Assembly (NCBI GenBank): GCA_017620155.1
Contig: JAFZQY010000112.1
Span: 1 to 64,000, forward strand
DNA: 64,000 nucleotides
DNA from: Lachnospiraceae bacterium
Lineage (GTDB): Bacteria; Bacillota; Clostridia; Lachnospirales; Lachnospiraceae
Direction of reading: 5' to 3'
A program made the translations under genes and the position numbers. Of this stretch, positions 34,094 through 43,401 are shown piece by piece. The notes below the pieces were generated by a model. The model was not told where the DNA came from. It was given only the letters and a program-made list of their open reading frames with translations, and searched no databases. Numbering within the stretch: position 1 is the first letter of the stretch; each line of letters begins with the position of its first letter.

Positions 34094-35218
34094 ATGAAAC
34101 ACAGAAGAACCAGGATACTGGTGAGCGTACTGACTGCGATCATGACGGTCGTGGCGCTCACAGGCTGCGGGAGCAAAGCACCCGACGGCTACTATGTCTT
34201 AAGCGAGTTCCAAAAGGGCAGCGAGACCGTAAAGGCGGAAGATCTGTCGAAATACGGTCTGGACGGAACGTATGTGGTCATGAATGACGGCAGCGGATTC
34301 ATGGTCATCATGGATACCCCTACCGATCTGACATTTGATAAGGATGCAGGAGTTCTGAAGACTTCATCCGGTGATATCCAGGTATCCGCGAGCGGCAAGA
34401 ATCTGACACTGGCCGATGCCACGATCAAGATGATATTCACTAAGAGCAGCGATTCAGCTCCTTCCAAACCGCCGTATCCGACGATCAAGGTTCCGGAGGC
34501 ACCCGGATCTGACGATTATGATGATACATACGGCGAATACCCTGAAGAATTTGATCTGTACAGCTTCGGACCTTACTCTCAACTGAAGGATCTGTATCCC
34601 GATGTGGATTGGGATAATTTCGACTGGTACAGCTACGACTGGCTGAAAGATCCCTATGATCTGCAGAGTTTCTTCGAGAATGAAGATTACTGGGATGATG
34701 ATTACACCTATACCGGCTCTTCCGATGACAGCATGATTGAATACTGGAACGATGACTGGTACGGATGGTGGGAATTATCCGCATGGGATTCCAAGTGGGA
34801 TCGTCTTGAAGATTACAAGTACTCAATTATGGCCAAGTCATATCTTGATTCCGACGGTGAAGGATGGTTCTATCTGTGGGATAATGACGGCGAGTTTGCC
34901 GATGTTGTCTGCTCAAACAACGGATCCGGCCTGACGGATGTCGGTACCATGGTATCGGAAAGCGGTACTTTCTACGAGGGCGAAATAGAACACGCCGACT
35001 GGTCAATAGACCCCGGAACCTGCAATCATGATGATTCCATAGAAATCTACGGATACTACTATGAGGATGATGAACTGCAGTTTTCGTACACATTCCATTT
35101 GGCAAAATGGGGCTGCCTCTGGGAAGACTATGAAGAGGAAGAACTCCCCAACGACTGGGATTGGTATGTAGATCTGGTCAAGGCAGGAAAACCCATGCCT
35201 GAATGGATGCCCGATTGA
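34094..35218 (+). CDS. Lipoprotein with lipocalin-like N-domain and Trp/Asp/Tyr-rich C-region
   Basis: 374 residues. Signal peptide with lipobox L-T-G-C. The first ~100 residues of the mature protein have the G-x-Y-x-L...G-L-D-G-T-Y pattern and Asp-Gly turns of a lipocalin-like domain common in Lachnospiraceae lipoproteins. The rest is strongly acidic and aromatic, with about 18 Trp, many Tyr and Asp. GGAAGGGAG precedes the ATG. It follows the 11-bp array, which may control it. Next come a zinc-ribbon membrane protein and an AIM24-like protein. Function unknown; surface binding (sugar or cell wall) is possible but unproven. Confidence 0.75.
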   Translation: MKHRRTRILVSVLTAIMTVVALTGCGSKAPDGYYVLSEFQKGSETVKAEDLSKYGLDGTYVVMNDGSGFMVIMDTPTDLTFDKDAGVLKTSSGDIQVSASGKNLTLADATIKMIFTKSSDSAPSKPPYPTIKVPEAPGSDDYDDTYGEYPEEFDLYSFGPYSQLKDLYPDVDWDNFDWYSYDWLKDPYDLQSFFENEDYWDDDYTYTGSSDDSMIEYWNDDWYGWWELSAWDSKWDRLEDYKYSIMAKSYLDSDGEGWFYLWDNDGEFADVVCSNNGSGLTDVGTMVSESGTFYEGEIEHADWSIDPGTCNHDDSIEIYGYYYEDDELQFSYTFHLAKWGCLWEDYEEEELPNDWDWYVDLVKAGKPMPEWMPD

Positions 35219-35246
35219 TCATTCTTAGAGAAAGTGAGGTTAAGAT

Positions 35247-36743
35247 ATGCCTTTTTGTAGTAATTGCGGAAATCAAGTGCCTGACGGAACCAAGTTCTGC
35301 CCGTCCTGCGGCACACCTATCATAGCAAAAGAGCCTGAGCCCGCAACTGTCCCCGAACCTGAAGTGACGGCTGCAGTCGAGCCCGAAACCATAGCAGCGC
35401 CGGAACCCGAGCTTGTTGAGGTTCCCGAACCCGTGGCTGAACCTGAGCCTACGCCGGAACCCGAACCGGTTCCCGCACCTGCTCCTGCGGAAAATCGCAT
35501 TCCCGAGATCGATTTGAGCCAGGAATTCGACATGGAAAGCGGAGAGGAACCCGAGCCTATAGTAGGAACATATAAGATTCCGGGCATCAGCGCGCCCTGG
35601 CCTCAGGCCCCCGCGCCTCAGCCGATGCAGCAGGCACCGCAGCCTGCCCCCGCGCCTCAGCGTGCACCGCAGCCTGTTCCCGCACCCCAGCCGGTACCAC
35701 AGACTCAACCCGTACCGACCCCGGCGCCTCAACCCGTACCGCAGCCTGTCCCCGCGCCGGCTCAGCCCTACTCACAGCCCACACCCGGCCCTGCCCCCGC
35801 ACCTCAGCCGATGCAGCAGCCTCCGGTACAGAATGCGGCTCCAACGCCTCAACCGGCACCTCAGCCGTACTCTCAACCGTATGGCCAGCCCGGCGGCCCT
35901 TACCCGCAGCAACCTCAGCAGCCCGGTGGCCCGTATATGCAGCCTCCCAAGCAGAAGAGCAAGGCTCTGCCTATCATTCTCGCAATCGTAGGCGGCGTGC
36001 TCCTCATAGCGATCATCGGGTTCGTTGCGGCCAAAGTGATCGGAGGCAGAGACACCGGAATGCAGAACCCGGTCGGCAATACTCTGACTACTCTTATAGA
36101 TGAAGCAGCATATAACAGACAGTACCTCGATGATTCTGCACCTGCCGCAACTACAGGTAAGACCGGAGCCGGATCGGAAGATGCTGAATCCGGCAAGACA
36201 GGCGATTCCGATAAGACCGGCGATTCAGGTAAGGGCGGATCCGAAGCTTCAACGGGCGCCGCATCAGCAGACAGCATAGATCCCGATGCCCTTGCAGCCC
36301 AGTATGACGGCGGCCTTGAGCAGACGGTAGACAATAAGTATGTCACCATAGATATCTCCGATAGAGGATGGTGGGGATCAGACTTGGACTTCGGCGATAA
36401 CGGCGGTATCTGGTATGAGAGCGGTAACATTGACTGCCAGCTCAGCGTAAAGGTATTCCCCGGATCTAATGACAGCGCCGATGATATCAGGAAGAAGATC
36501 GAAGAAGGCAAGGAAACATCAAACGGCACAGATGCTGTTCCCATGACTATAGGCGGCGTTAAGTTTGAAGGCTGGGATGGCACAACATCCAGATTAAGTC
36601 AGGAGAATATCCGTCAGATCTGCTATGTGGGAGTCATAGACGGAAGCCGTGTGGAAGTGCTCGTAGAAGACGGCACCGCTGATTCCGAAGGCGTAAAAAG
36701 ACCTGAAGTATGGTGGATGGTTCAGAGCATTAAAGTAAAATAA
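35247..36743 (+). CDS. Zinc-ribbon, Pro-rich, membrane-anchored protein of unknown function
   Basis: 498 residues. N-terminal zinc ribbon (C4, C7, C18, C21); a long Pro/Glu/Ala then Pro/Gln/Ala low-complexity stretch to about residue 230; one membrane helix (about 240-266); a Gly/Asp/Ser/Lys linker; and a C-terminal extracellular domain of ~160 residues starting Y-V-T-I-D-I-S-D-R-G-W-W-G. The topology is cytoplasmic zinc ribbon, membrane span, outside domain. The C-domain may sense or bind something; no function is recognised. GTGAGG is the ribosome site. Confidence 0.75.
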   Translation: MPFCSNCGNQVPDGTKFCPSCGTPIIAKEPEPATVPEPEVTAAVEPETIAAPEPELVEVPEPVAEPEPTPEPEPVPAPAPAENRIPEIDLSQEFDMESGEEPEPIVGTYKIPGISAPWPQAPAPQPMQQAPQPAPAPQRAPQPVPAPQPVPQTQPVPTPAPQPVPQPVPAPAQPYSQPTPGPAPAPQPMQQPPVQNAAPTPQPAPQPYSQPYGQPGGPYPQQPQQPGGPYMQPPKQKSKALPIILAIVGGVLLIAIIGFVAAKVIGGRDTGMQNPVGNTLTTLIDEAAYNRQYLDDSAPAATTGKTGAGSEDAESGKTGDSDKTGDSGKGGSEASTGAASADSIDPDALAAQYDGGLEQTVDNKYVTIDISDRGWWGSDLDFGDNGGIWYESGNIDCQLSVKVFPGSNDSADDIRKKIEEGKETSNGTDAVPMTIGGVKFEGWDGTTSRLSQENIRQICYVGVIDGSRVEVLVEDGTADSEGVKRPEVWWMVQSIKVK

Positions 36744-36793
36744 ATCGGGATATCACCCGAAAACATAACACATGTGATTAAGGAGGAATAATT

Positions 36794-37471
36794 ATGCAAT
36801 ATTCAATCGAAGGCGGAAGCTTACCTGCACTCATCATCTCACTTGATCCCGGTGAAAAACTCATCAGTGAAGTGGGCGGAAGAACCTGGAGCAGAGGCGA
36901 TGTGATCACTGAGACCACATCCAACGGCGGTGCCGGCAAGGCACTCGGACGCATGCTCACCGGAGAGAGCCTCTTCATGAGCACATACACCGCTCAGGGC
37001 CCCAGCGAAGTTGCATTCACATCGTCTTTCCCCGGAAGGATCATCCCCAGAGAACTTGGCCCCGGACAGAGCGTCATCGCTCAGAAATCAGCTTTCCTTT
37101 GCGCATCATACGGCGTAGATCTCTCTGTTCATATGAATAAAAAAGTCGGAACCGGCTTGGTCGGCGGCGAGGGTTTCCTCATGCAGAAGATTACAGGCCC
37201 CGGTCTTGCTTTTTTTGAAATCGACGGATATTGCAAGGAATATGACCTTCAGCCCGGAGAGCGTATCGTATGCGATACGGGCGTAGTTGCATTGATGGAT
37301 GAAACCGTGACCATGGAAGTTCAGACAGTCAAAGGCTTAAAGAACAAGCTTCTCGGCGGAGAGGGCCTCTTTGATACAGTGCTTATCGGCCCCGGAAAGG
37401 TATATTTACAGACCATGACCATATCAAAACTTGCCGGTCTTCTGATACCTTTCCTTCCTCTCAATAAATAA
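36794..37471 (+). CDS. AIM24/TIGR00266 family protein
   Basis: 225 residues, no membrane segment. Recognised from the L-x-P-G-E-x-x-x-x-E-x-G and F-x-x-x-F-P-G-x-I-x-x-x-E-L-x-P-G patterns and the repetitive beta-strand layout, with G-G-E-G-F-L-M-Q-K near residue 130. AIM24-like proteins are thought to be scaffolding or membrane-associated beta-rolls; biochemical function is unknown. A strong AAGGAGG fixes the start. The preceding gap has a small hairpin TCGGG/CCCGA (36745-36760). Confidence 0.88.
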   Translation: MQYSIEGGSLPALIISLDPGEKLISEVGGRTWSRGDVITETTSNGGAGKALGRMLTGESLFMSTYTAQGPSEVAFTSSFPGRIIPRELGPGQSVIAQKSAFLCASYGVDLSVHMNKKVGTGLVGGEGFLMQKITGPGLAFFEIDGYCKEYDLQPGERIVCDTGVVALMDETVTMEVQTVKGLKNKLLGGEGLFDTVLIGPGKVYLQTMTISKLAGLLIPFLPLNK

Positions 37472-37494
37472 TTTAAGGAAAATCCGGTTTTACT

Positions 37495-38070
37495 ATGTTA
37501 CTTGATAAGAAAAAAATACCGGTGATCAACTCTGTCTGCGCTGCGCTGATCCTTGCATGCCTAACCGGCTGCGGGGGATCGGGCAGCGCAGATAGCGGAA
37601 TTTTGCTCATTGATGAGATGGCGCAGATCGATTTCGACATCGACTATCCCGTCGGGCAGATCACCAAAGAAGTCACGGTCACGCAGGATTTCATAAGCAA
37701 TGCGGACGTGCTGAAGCAGGTTTGGCTCTACGGAGCAACCTATATGCGCGAGAATACCGCTACGATCAAAGTCAGGTTGTATCATGGAGGCTCTCTTGAC
37801 GAAGCGGATACGGAGATGCTCGCGGAATGGACGATCGATTCTTCGACCATGCAGGATAATTCCATCATCAAGCTGGATGTTCCCGAGTCGGAGAAAAATG
37901 CGGCTCTTACCGGTGAGCATTGTCTTATAGAGATATCGTCTCCGGACGGTGAGCCGGACTTAAGTCCTACATTCTGGATGACCGAGGAGGATGTGTATCC
38001 TGACGGGCATCTGGGTATCAGCGGATATGAGCAGTATAACGATCTGTGGTTTCAGGTGGTGGGAGAATGA
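37495..38070 (+). CDS. Hypothetical lipoprotein
   Basis: 191 residues. Lipobox L-T-G-C26 after a hydrophobic signal. The mature part is acidic, beta-rich in pattern, and has no motif recognised. Its stop overlaps the ATGA of the CPBP protease gene, so the two are coupled. AAGGAAAA lies far upstream; the start is the first good ATG. Confidence 0.75.
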   Translation: MLLDKKKIPVINSVCAALILACLTGCGGSGSADSGILLIDEMAQIDFDIDYPVGQITKEVTVTQDFISNADVLKQVWLYGATYMRENTATIKVRLYHGGSLDEADTEMLAEWTIDSSTMQDNSIIKLDVPESEKNAALTGEHCLIEISSPDGEPDLSPTFWMTEEDVYPDGHLGISGYEQYNDLWFQVVGE

Positions 38071-39044
38071 ATAACAGAAAAGCCGGATGGCTGGCGCTGT
38101 CGGTAATTGCGTTCCATATAGTGGCTGTAGTCGTTCTTAAGATGATCATCAAGAACATGGACGACCTTCCGATATCACTCAGTCTGCTGTTTGGGGAACT
38201 GATCATAGCGATACCGGCTGTTATTTTTCTGATAACAGCTTGTCTTGGCAGTGGCGAATCTCCGGCAAAAGTACTGGGCTTTCATAAGATCAAAGTGACT
38301 ACGGCATTTCTTATGATAGCGCTCGGATTATCGATCATACCGCTTGCGACATTCCTTAATCTTTTTTCGATGCTTTTTACGAAGAGTGTGGTGACCGAGT
38401 CAGCGGCGGAAGTCCTTTCCTATCCCATGTATCTGGTTATCTTATGTGGCGGCATTATAGGACCGCTGGTAGAGGAGAGTGCATGCCGCGGGCTCATTTT
38501 TTCCGGCATGAAAAAGGAAATGTCGGCGATCTTTGCGATAATCCTCAGCGCTTTTGTATTCGGACTGTTCCATATGAACCTGAATCAGTTCCTGTATGCG
38601 TTTGCGATCGGAATCTTCCTGGCACTGGCAGTGGAAGCGACCGGATCTGTCTGGGCTTCGTTCATCGTCCATATGACTATCAATACTCAGCAGTCGCTCA
38701 AGATGATGCTGGTCAACAAACTGCTTCCTGATATATATTCAAGTTCTCTTGCGAGCGAAATAACTAACCAGCAGCTACTCATATCCGCAGGTGTTTACTT
38801 GGTGCTCGGAGGTGTGTTTACATGTGTGGGTATCGGGATTCTTGTACTGGCAGCGAACTTAGAGGGCAGGCTCGGCGCGCTTAAGACGCTAACTGCGGAT
38901 CCGAACGCGATAAAGATATCCGACGGCACTGAAACTTCGGATAAAGCCAGCTTCAAAGATACCTTAACGCTTCCATATATAGCAGCAACGATCCTTGCGA
39001 TCGCATTCATCATAGTATATGAGATCATGACGAGGTCAGCATGA
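38067..39044 (+). CDS. CPBP-family intramembrane glutamic protease
   Basis: 325 residues, about eight membrane helices. All three CPBP motifs are present: E-E-S-A-C-R-G (EExxxR), F-G-L-F-H (FxxxH), and H-M-T-I-N (HxxxN). Such proteases cut membrane-bound substrates, e.g. CAAX-like processing or bacteriocin immunity. The start at 38067 overlaps the lipoprotein stop and has GGTGGGAGA upstream; an in-frame GTG lies at 38046. It overlaps the next gene by four bases. Confidence 0.93.
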   Translation: MNNRKAGWLALSVIAFHIVAVVVLKMIIKNMDDLPISLSLLFGELIIAIPAVIFLITACLGSGESPAKVLGFHKIKVTTAFLMIALGLSIIPLATFLNLFSMLFTKSVVTESAAEVLSYPMYLVILCGGIIGPLVEESACRGLIFSGMKKEMSAIFAIILSAFVFGLFHMNLNQFLYAFAIGIFLALAVEATGSVWASFIVHMTINTQQSLKMMLVNKLLPDIYSSSLASEITNQQLLISAGVYLVLGGVFTCVGIGILVLAANLEGRLGALKTLTADPNAIKISDGTETSDKASFKDTLTLPYIAATILAIAFIIVYEIMTRSA

Positions 39045-40210
39045 AGAATCTTTCAGAAAAAACCGCACACTTCACGGATTCCGTTATCAGACGGATGACG
39101 CGTGTATCCAATAAATATAATGCGATAAACCTTTCGCAGGGCTTCCCTGATTTTGATCCGCCCGAAGAGATCACCAGGCGGCTCTGCGAGATCGCATCCG
39201 TAGGGCCTCACCAGTATGCACTGACCTGGGGTGCAAAAAACTTCCGCGATGCGCTTGCTGCTAAGCACGAGCATTTTTCCGGGATGAAGGTAGACCCCGA
39301 GAGCGAGATAGTAGTGACCTGCGGAAGCACGGAAGCCATGATGGCATCCATGATGAGCGTGTGCGATCCCGGCGATAAGGTCGTGGTCTTTTCTCCTTTT
39401 TATGAGAATTACGGTGCCGATGCGATACTAAGCGGCGCCGAGCCTATATATGTTCCCCTAAACCCACCTGACTTTTCGTTTGATGCCGATGTCCTGGAAA
39501 AAGCAATAGCCACGACCGGAGTCAAGGCGCTTATCCTTTGCAATCCTTCAAATCCCTGCGGCAAGGTCTTTACCCGCGAGGAGATGGGGCTGATCGCGGA
39601 ACTTGCATGCAGGTATGACATCTATGTGATCACGGATGAGGTTTACGAGCATATCATCTATGATCCTTTTGAACATGTATACATGGCTACGCTCCCCGGA
39701 ATGAGAGAGCGGACCCTTACATGCAACTCTCTGTCCAAGACCTATTCAATCACCGGCTGGCGTCTGGGATATGTGATCGCATCACCTGAAGTTATCGACC
39801 GCGTGAAAAAGGTTCATGACTTCCTGACGGTCGGTGCGGCAGCGCCTCTTATGGAGGCAGCAACCGTGGGACTGCAGTTCCCTGACGAATACTACGTGGA
39901 ACTGAAGGCACATTATACTCATATGAAGAAACTCTTCACCGACGGACTTCGTTCTGCAGGACTTAAGTTCACGGATCCGCAGGGTGCATACTATGTACTC
40001 GTGGACATAAGCGAGTTCGGCTATGACGATGACGAGCGTTTCTGCATCGATCTTGCAAAAGAAGTGGGAGTCGGAGCCGTACCCGGATCCAGCTTCTTCA
40101 GGGAAGATGTGAACCATCTTATCAGATTCCATTTCGCCAAACAGGACGAAACACTTCTTGCGGCCATCGACCGCCTTCACGACATCCGAAAACTACGCAA
40201 TGTGCAGTAA
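39041..40210 (+). CDS. Class I/II PLP-dependent aminotransferase
   Basis: 389 residues. The Schiff-base lysine is K233 in S-L-S-K-T-Y-S-I-T-G-W-R; L-C-N-P-S-N-P-C-G-K-V and the D-E-V-Y-E-H block are also present. It best resembles the aspartate/kynurenine/methionine aminotransferase group (YbdL/PatA-like). ATGA overlap with the CPBP gene. Substrate cannot be decided from sequence. Confidence 0.92.
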   Translation: MKNLSEKTAHFTDSVIRRMTRVSNKYNAINLSQGFPDFDPPEEITRRLCEIASVGPHQYALTWGAKNFRDALAAKHEHFSGMKVDPESEIVVTCGSTEAMMASMMSVCDPGDKVVVFSPFYENYGADAILSGAEPIYVPLNPPDFSFDADVLEKAIATTGVKALILCNPSNPCGKVFTREEMGLIAELACRYDIYVITDEVYEHIIYDPFEHVYMATLPGMRERTLTCNSLSKTYSITGWRLGYVIASPEVIDRVKKVHDFLTVGAAAPLMEAATVGLQFPDEYYVELKAHYTHMKKLFTDGLRSAGLKFTDPQGAYYVLVDISEFGYDDDERFCIDLAKEVGVGAVPGSSFFREDVNHLIRFHFAKQDETLLAAIDRLHDIRKLRNVQ

Positions 40211-40221
40211 AGTCATTTGGA

Positions 40222-40250
40222 TTGTTAATCACCATTCATTTTGATAAAAT
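40222..40250 (+). promoter_or_regulatory. Sigma-A promoter for the signalling operon
   Basis: TTGTTA (40222-40227), 17-base spacer, TAAAAT (40245-40250), 35 bases before the LytTR regulator start at 40286. Confidence 0.65.
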
Positions 40251-40285
40251 GTAATTTAGGGGTTTTGTCGGCATGAGGTGGAAAC

Positions 40286-41014
40286 ATGCACATTGCGATC
40301 TGTGACGATTCCAAGATTGATGCCAAAAGAATAGAATGGGCCCTGATGGACATTAGCGATGATCTGGATTTTTCCTATTATCCGTCCGGAAAAGACCTGC
40401 TGGAGGCAATAGACGAGGGGGCACACATAGATGTGGTCTACCTTGATGTTTACATGCCCGGAGAATACGGCCTTGACATCGCCGAACAGCTCAAGGACAT
40501 TTCACCGGATACCAATATCATCTTTTCCACTTCGAGCAAGGAACATGCGCTGGATGCATTCAAGGTTCATGCGATTGACTATCTCGTCAAGCCCGTTAAG
40601 GAGATCGAGATCGTCAGATCTTTTGCCAAGGTCAAGATGGCACCCGACTATCACAGGGGCGGAGCGATCGTTCTGGTCAGGACATCGGGCGAGATACTGG
40701 CATATAATCCCAGGAATGTTTTAAGGATAGAGAGCGATAAGCACTATACACATATCATTTCGACTAATGGCAATACCGATATCGTTCACATGAATTTCTC
40801 TGATGTCGTCGCCAAATTCAGGGAAGGCTTTCTGGTGATCAAGCGCGGCATATGCGTGCGCATGGACCAGATAGTCCGCATCAGCGGTGACGAGGTTTTT
40901 ATGACAGATTCGACCAGTTACAGGCTCAGCCGTGCCAATAAGGCTGAACTTATCAGACGGTATGTCGATTACATAGAAGGCGATTCCGAAGATCGGAATA
41001 AAGGAGATAACTGA
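40286..41014 (+). CDS. LytTR-family response regulator (AgrA/LytR type)
   Basis: 242 residues. Receiver domain with acidic pair D7-D8, phospho-acceptor D54 (V-Y-L-D-V-Y-M-P-G) and K in V-K-P-V; LytTR DNA-binding domain at about 140-238. First gene of a four-gene signalling unit; its stop shares a base with the next start (TGATG). LytTR regulators usually bind direct repeats; no clear partner site was found next to it. Confidence 0.93.
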   Translation: MHIAICDDSKIDAKRIEWALMDISDDLDFSYYPSGKDLLEAIDEGAHIDVVYLDVYMPGEYGLDIAEQLKDISPDTNIIFSTSSKEHALDAFKVHAIDYLVKPVKEIEIVRSFAKVKMAPDYHRGGAIVLVRTSGEILAYNPRNVLRIESDKHYTHIISTNGNTDIVHMNFSDVVAKFREGFLVIKRGICVRMDQIVRISGDEVFMTDSTSYRLSRANKAELIRRYVDYIEGDSEDRNKGDN

Positions 41015-43401
41015 TGGCAGACTGGGTAATAGTAGTAGATGACGATACCGCCAATCTTAAGATGGCGGGGCATATCTTAAGTCGTCATGGGATGAGGGTC
41101 ACGGCACTTAAGTCCGGAGAGATCCTGCTTGAATATGTAAAAGACCACGGCATGCCCGATGTAGTTTTGCTGGATATTCTGATGCCTGAGATGGACGGAT
41201 TCGAGACGCTTACCAGGATCCGTGAATATGAAAAAGAAAAGGGGTATTCCGAGACACCCGTTGTCTTCCTGACTGCCGACGAAGACCGGTCCATAGAAAA
41301 GCGCGGCTTCGAGATGGGGGTGTCCGATTTTGTGCGTAAGCCTTTTGATCCCGAGGTCCTGGCTCAGCGCATAATGCATGTCATCAATGATAACCGCAAG
41401 ATCGCAACGATCGCCGAAGAGGCTGCCCGCGATCCTCTTACTGGATTCCTTAACAAGACTGCCACGAGAGAGCGCATTACACCGATGTGTGTGAATGAAT
41501 CCGGTGCTCTGTGCATGATAGATCTTGATTCGTTTAAGCTTGTAAACGATATCTACGGTCATGATATGGGCGACCGCGTTCTGGTGCTTTTCTCTGAGAT
41601 ACTCATGAAACATATCGGCGAAGAGAGCGTATGCGGAAGGATCGGCGGAGACGAGTTCCTGGTATTCGGCGTGGGCATGCGCAGAGAGGGCGATATCAAG
41701 GCATTCGCGGAAGCAATAAACGCCGATCTGGTATCAGGTGCCATGGAACTCCTCGGCAAGGACATGAGGATACCTCTCGGAGCATCCGTGGGAGCTGTAT
41801 CCGTTCCTCAGTACGGAACCGACTATGACGAACTTTTCAGCATGGCTGATAAGGCCGTGTATACCGTTAAGGACAGAGGCAAGCACGGATACGCCATGTA
41901 CCGTTCTGAGACTGTCAATCCTCTGGCCGAAGCCATGAACGGCGGCATGGACTTAAAGACCGTCAGCAAGCTGCTTGAAGAGCGGAGCATCCCTCAGAGC
42001 GTCATGTGGATGGGGCGTGAGGCCTTTTCCAATGTATACAGATACATGATGAGATATCTTGAGAGATATGATGTCTCTGCCTACAAGGTTCTCTTCACGC
42101 TTCGCTTCAAGGAAGGACTTGATGAAGAGATCAGAGAGCGTTCGGTGGACAGCCTGCGCGAACTCATCAAGGTGTCTCTCAGAAACTCCGATATCATGGT
42201 TCAGATCGGCGTTGAGCAGTTTTTCCTGCTTCTGCCTGAACTTAATCCCGAGCATGTAGACCGCGTAATAGGCAGGATGGTCACTGCCTGGGAGAAAAAT
42301 GAATACAGCAAGACCGCAGATCTCGGATACGAGTATTCCGGAGCACTGTCGGAAGAAGACAAACCCGTGGCCGAGGATGTGGATCATATAGTTGTTGTAG
42401 ATGATGCGGCTACAAACCTGAAGATGGCCGAACACATTCTCACCAAGGAGGGGATGAAGGTTACATGCCTCAACACCGGTGAAGACCTGATAGAATTCAT
42501 CAAATACAACGATCCTTCCCTGATCCTTCTGGATATAAACATGCCCGGAATGGACGGATTCGAGACCATGCAGAAGATCACCGCCAAGGGCGGACGCATG
42601 TCCAGGATACCGGTCATTTTCCTGACGGCAGATGATGATGATAGGACGGAAGCACAGGGGTTCAGACTGGGTGCTATGGACTTCATCCGTAAGCCTTTTG
42701 TTCCTGAGATCCTCGTAGTGAGAGTCCGTCACGCCATCGAGCTCATCAGGCTTCAGAACCGCTTAAAGACTGAGGTGAACGAGAAGGTCGAAGAGAACGA
42801 GCAGCTTACGATGCACATCATCCAGGCGCTGGCTGCCGCGATAGACGCCAAGGACAAATATACCAGCGGTCATTCGGGCCGCGTGGCTTCATATTCCAAG
42901 GAGATAGCCGCAAGATGCGGATACGACATAGATACGCAGAACAGGATCTACATGATGGGACTTCTGCATGATGTAGGTAAGATAGGCGTACGCGATTATG
43001 TGATCACCAAGAACGGGAAACTCAGTAAAGAGGAATATGAGGAGATCAAGGATCATACCGTAAAGGGTGACAAGATCCTGAACAAGATAGTAGAGATGCC
43101 GGGCTTAAGCATCGGTGCAAGATGGCATCATGAAAGATATGACGGCAGCGGTTATCCGGACGGGCTTAAGATGGATGACATCCCCGAAGCATCGCGCATA
43201 ATCGCTGTTGCTGATGCCTATGATGCGATGACTTCTAACAGAAGTTACAGAGGCGCCCTGCCTCAGGTCAAGGTGCGCGAGGAGATCGTGAACGGGCGCG
43301 GATCGCAGTTTGATCCTGTTTTTGCCGATATCATGCTTGCAATGATCGACGAGGATGTTGATTACAGATTGCGGGAAGAAGATGGGACAGAAGAAGAATA
43401 A
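41014..43401 (+). CDS. Composite cyclic-di-GMP protein: REC-GGDEF-degenerate GGDEF-REC-HD-GYP
   Basis: 795 residues, cytoplasmic. Domain order: receiver 1 (phospho-acceptor D54); GGDEF domain at about 140-300 with an intact GGDEF signature at 211-215, so cyclase activity is possible; a second GGDEF-like domain at about 335-430 whose signature is degraded to G-V-E-Q-F (399-403), probably inactive or GTP/c-di-GMP sensing; receiver 2 (D507); HD-GYP phosphodiesterase domain at about 590-780 with H652-D653 and an H-H-E-R-Y-D-G-S-G-Y-P block. Both making and breaking of c-di-GMP are encoded in one chain, gated by two receivers. Starts inside the previous stop; overlaps the next gene by 20 bases. 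Confidence 0.93.
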   Translation: MADWVIVVDDDTANLKMAGHILSRHGMRVTALKSGEILLEYVKDHGMPDVVLLDILMPEMDGFETLTRIREYEKEKGYSETPVVFLTADEDRSIEKRGFEMGVSDFVRKPFDPEVLAQRIMHVINDNRKIATIAEEAARDPLTGFLNKTATRERITPMCVNESGALCMIDLDSFKLVNDIYGHDMGDRVLVLFSEILMKHIGEESVCGRIGGDEFLVFGVGMRREGDIKAFAEAINADLVSGAMELLGKDMRIPLGASVGAVSVPQYGTDYDELFSMADKAVYTVKDRGKHGYAMYRSETVNPLAEAMNGGMDLKTVSKLLEERSIPQSVMWMGREAFSNVYRYMMRYLERYDVSAYKVLFTLRFKEGLDEEIRERSVDSLRELIKVSLRNSDIMVQIGVEQFFLLLPELNPEHVDRVIGRMVTAWEKNEYSKTADLGYEYSGALSEEDKPVAEDVDHIVVVDDAATNLKMAEHILTKEGMKVTCLNTGEDLIEFIKYNDPSLILLDINMPGMDGFETMQKITAKGGRMSRIPVIFLTADDDDRTEAQGFRLGAMDFIRKPFVPEILVVRVRHAIELIRLQNRLKTEVNEKVEENEQLTMHIIQALAAAIDAKDKYTSGHSGRVASYSKEIAARCGYDIDTQNRIYMMGLLHDVGKIGVRDYVITKNGKLSKEEYEEIKDHTVKGDKILNKIVEMPGLSIGARWHHERYDGSGYPDGLKMDDIPEASRIIAVADAYDAMTSNRSYRGALPQVKVREEIVNGRGSQFDPVFADIMLAMIDEDVDYRLREEDGTEEE

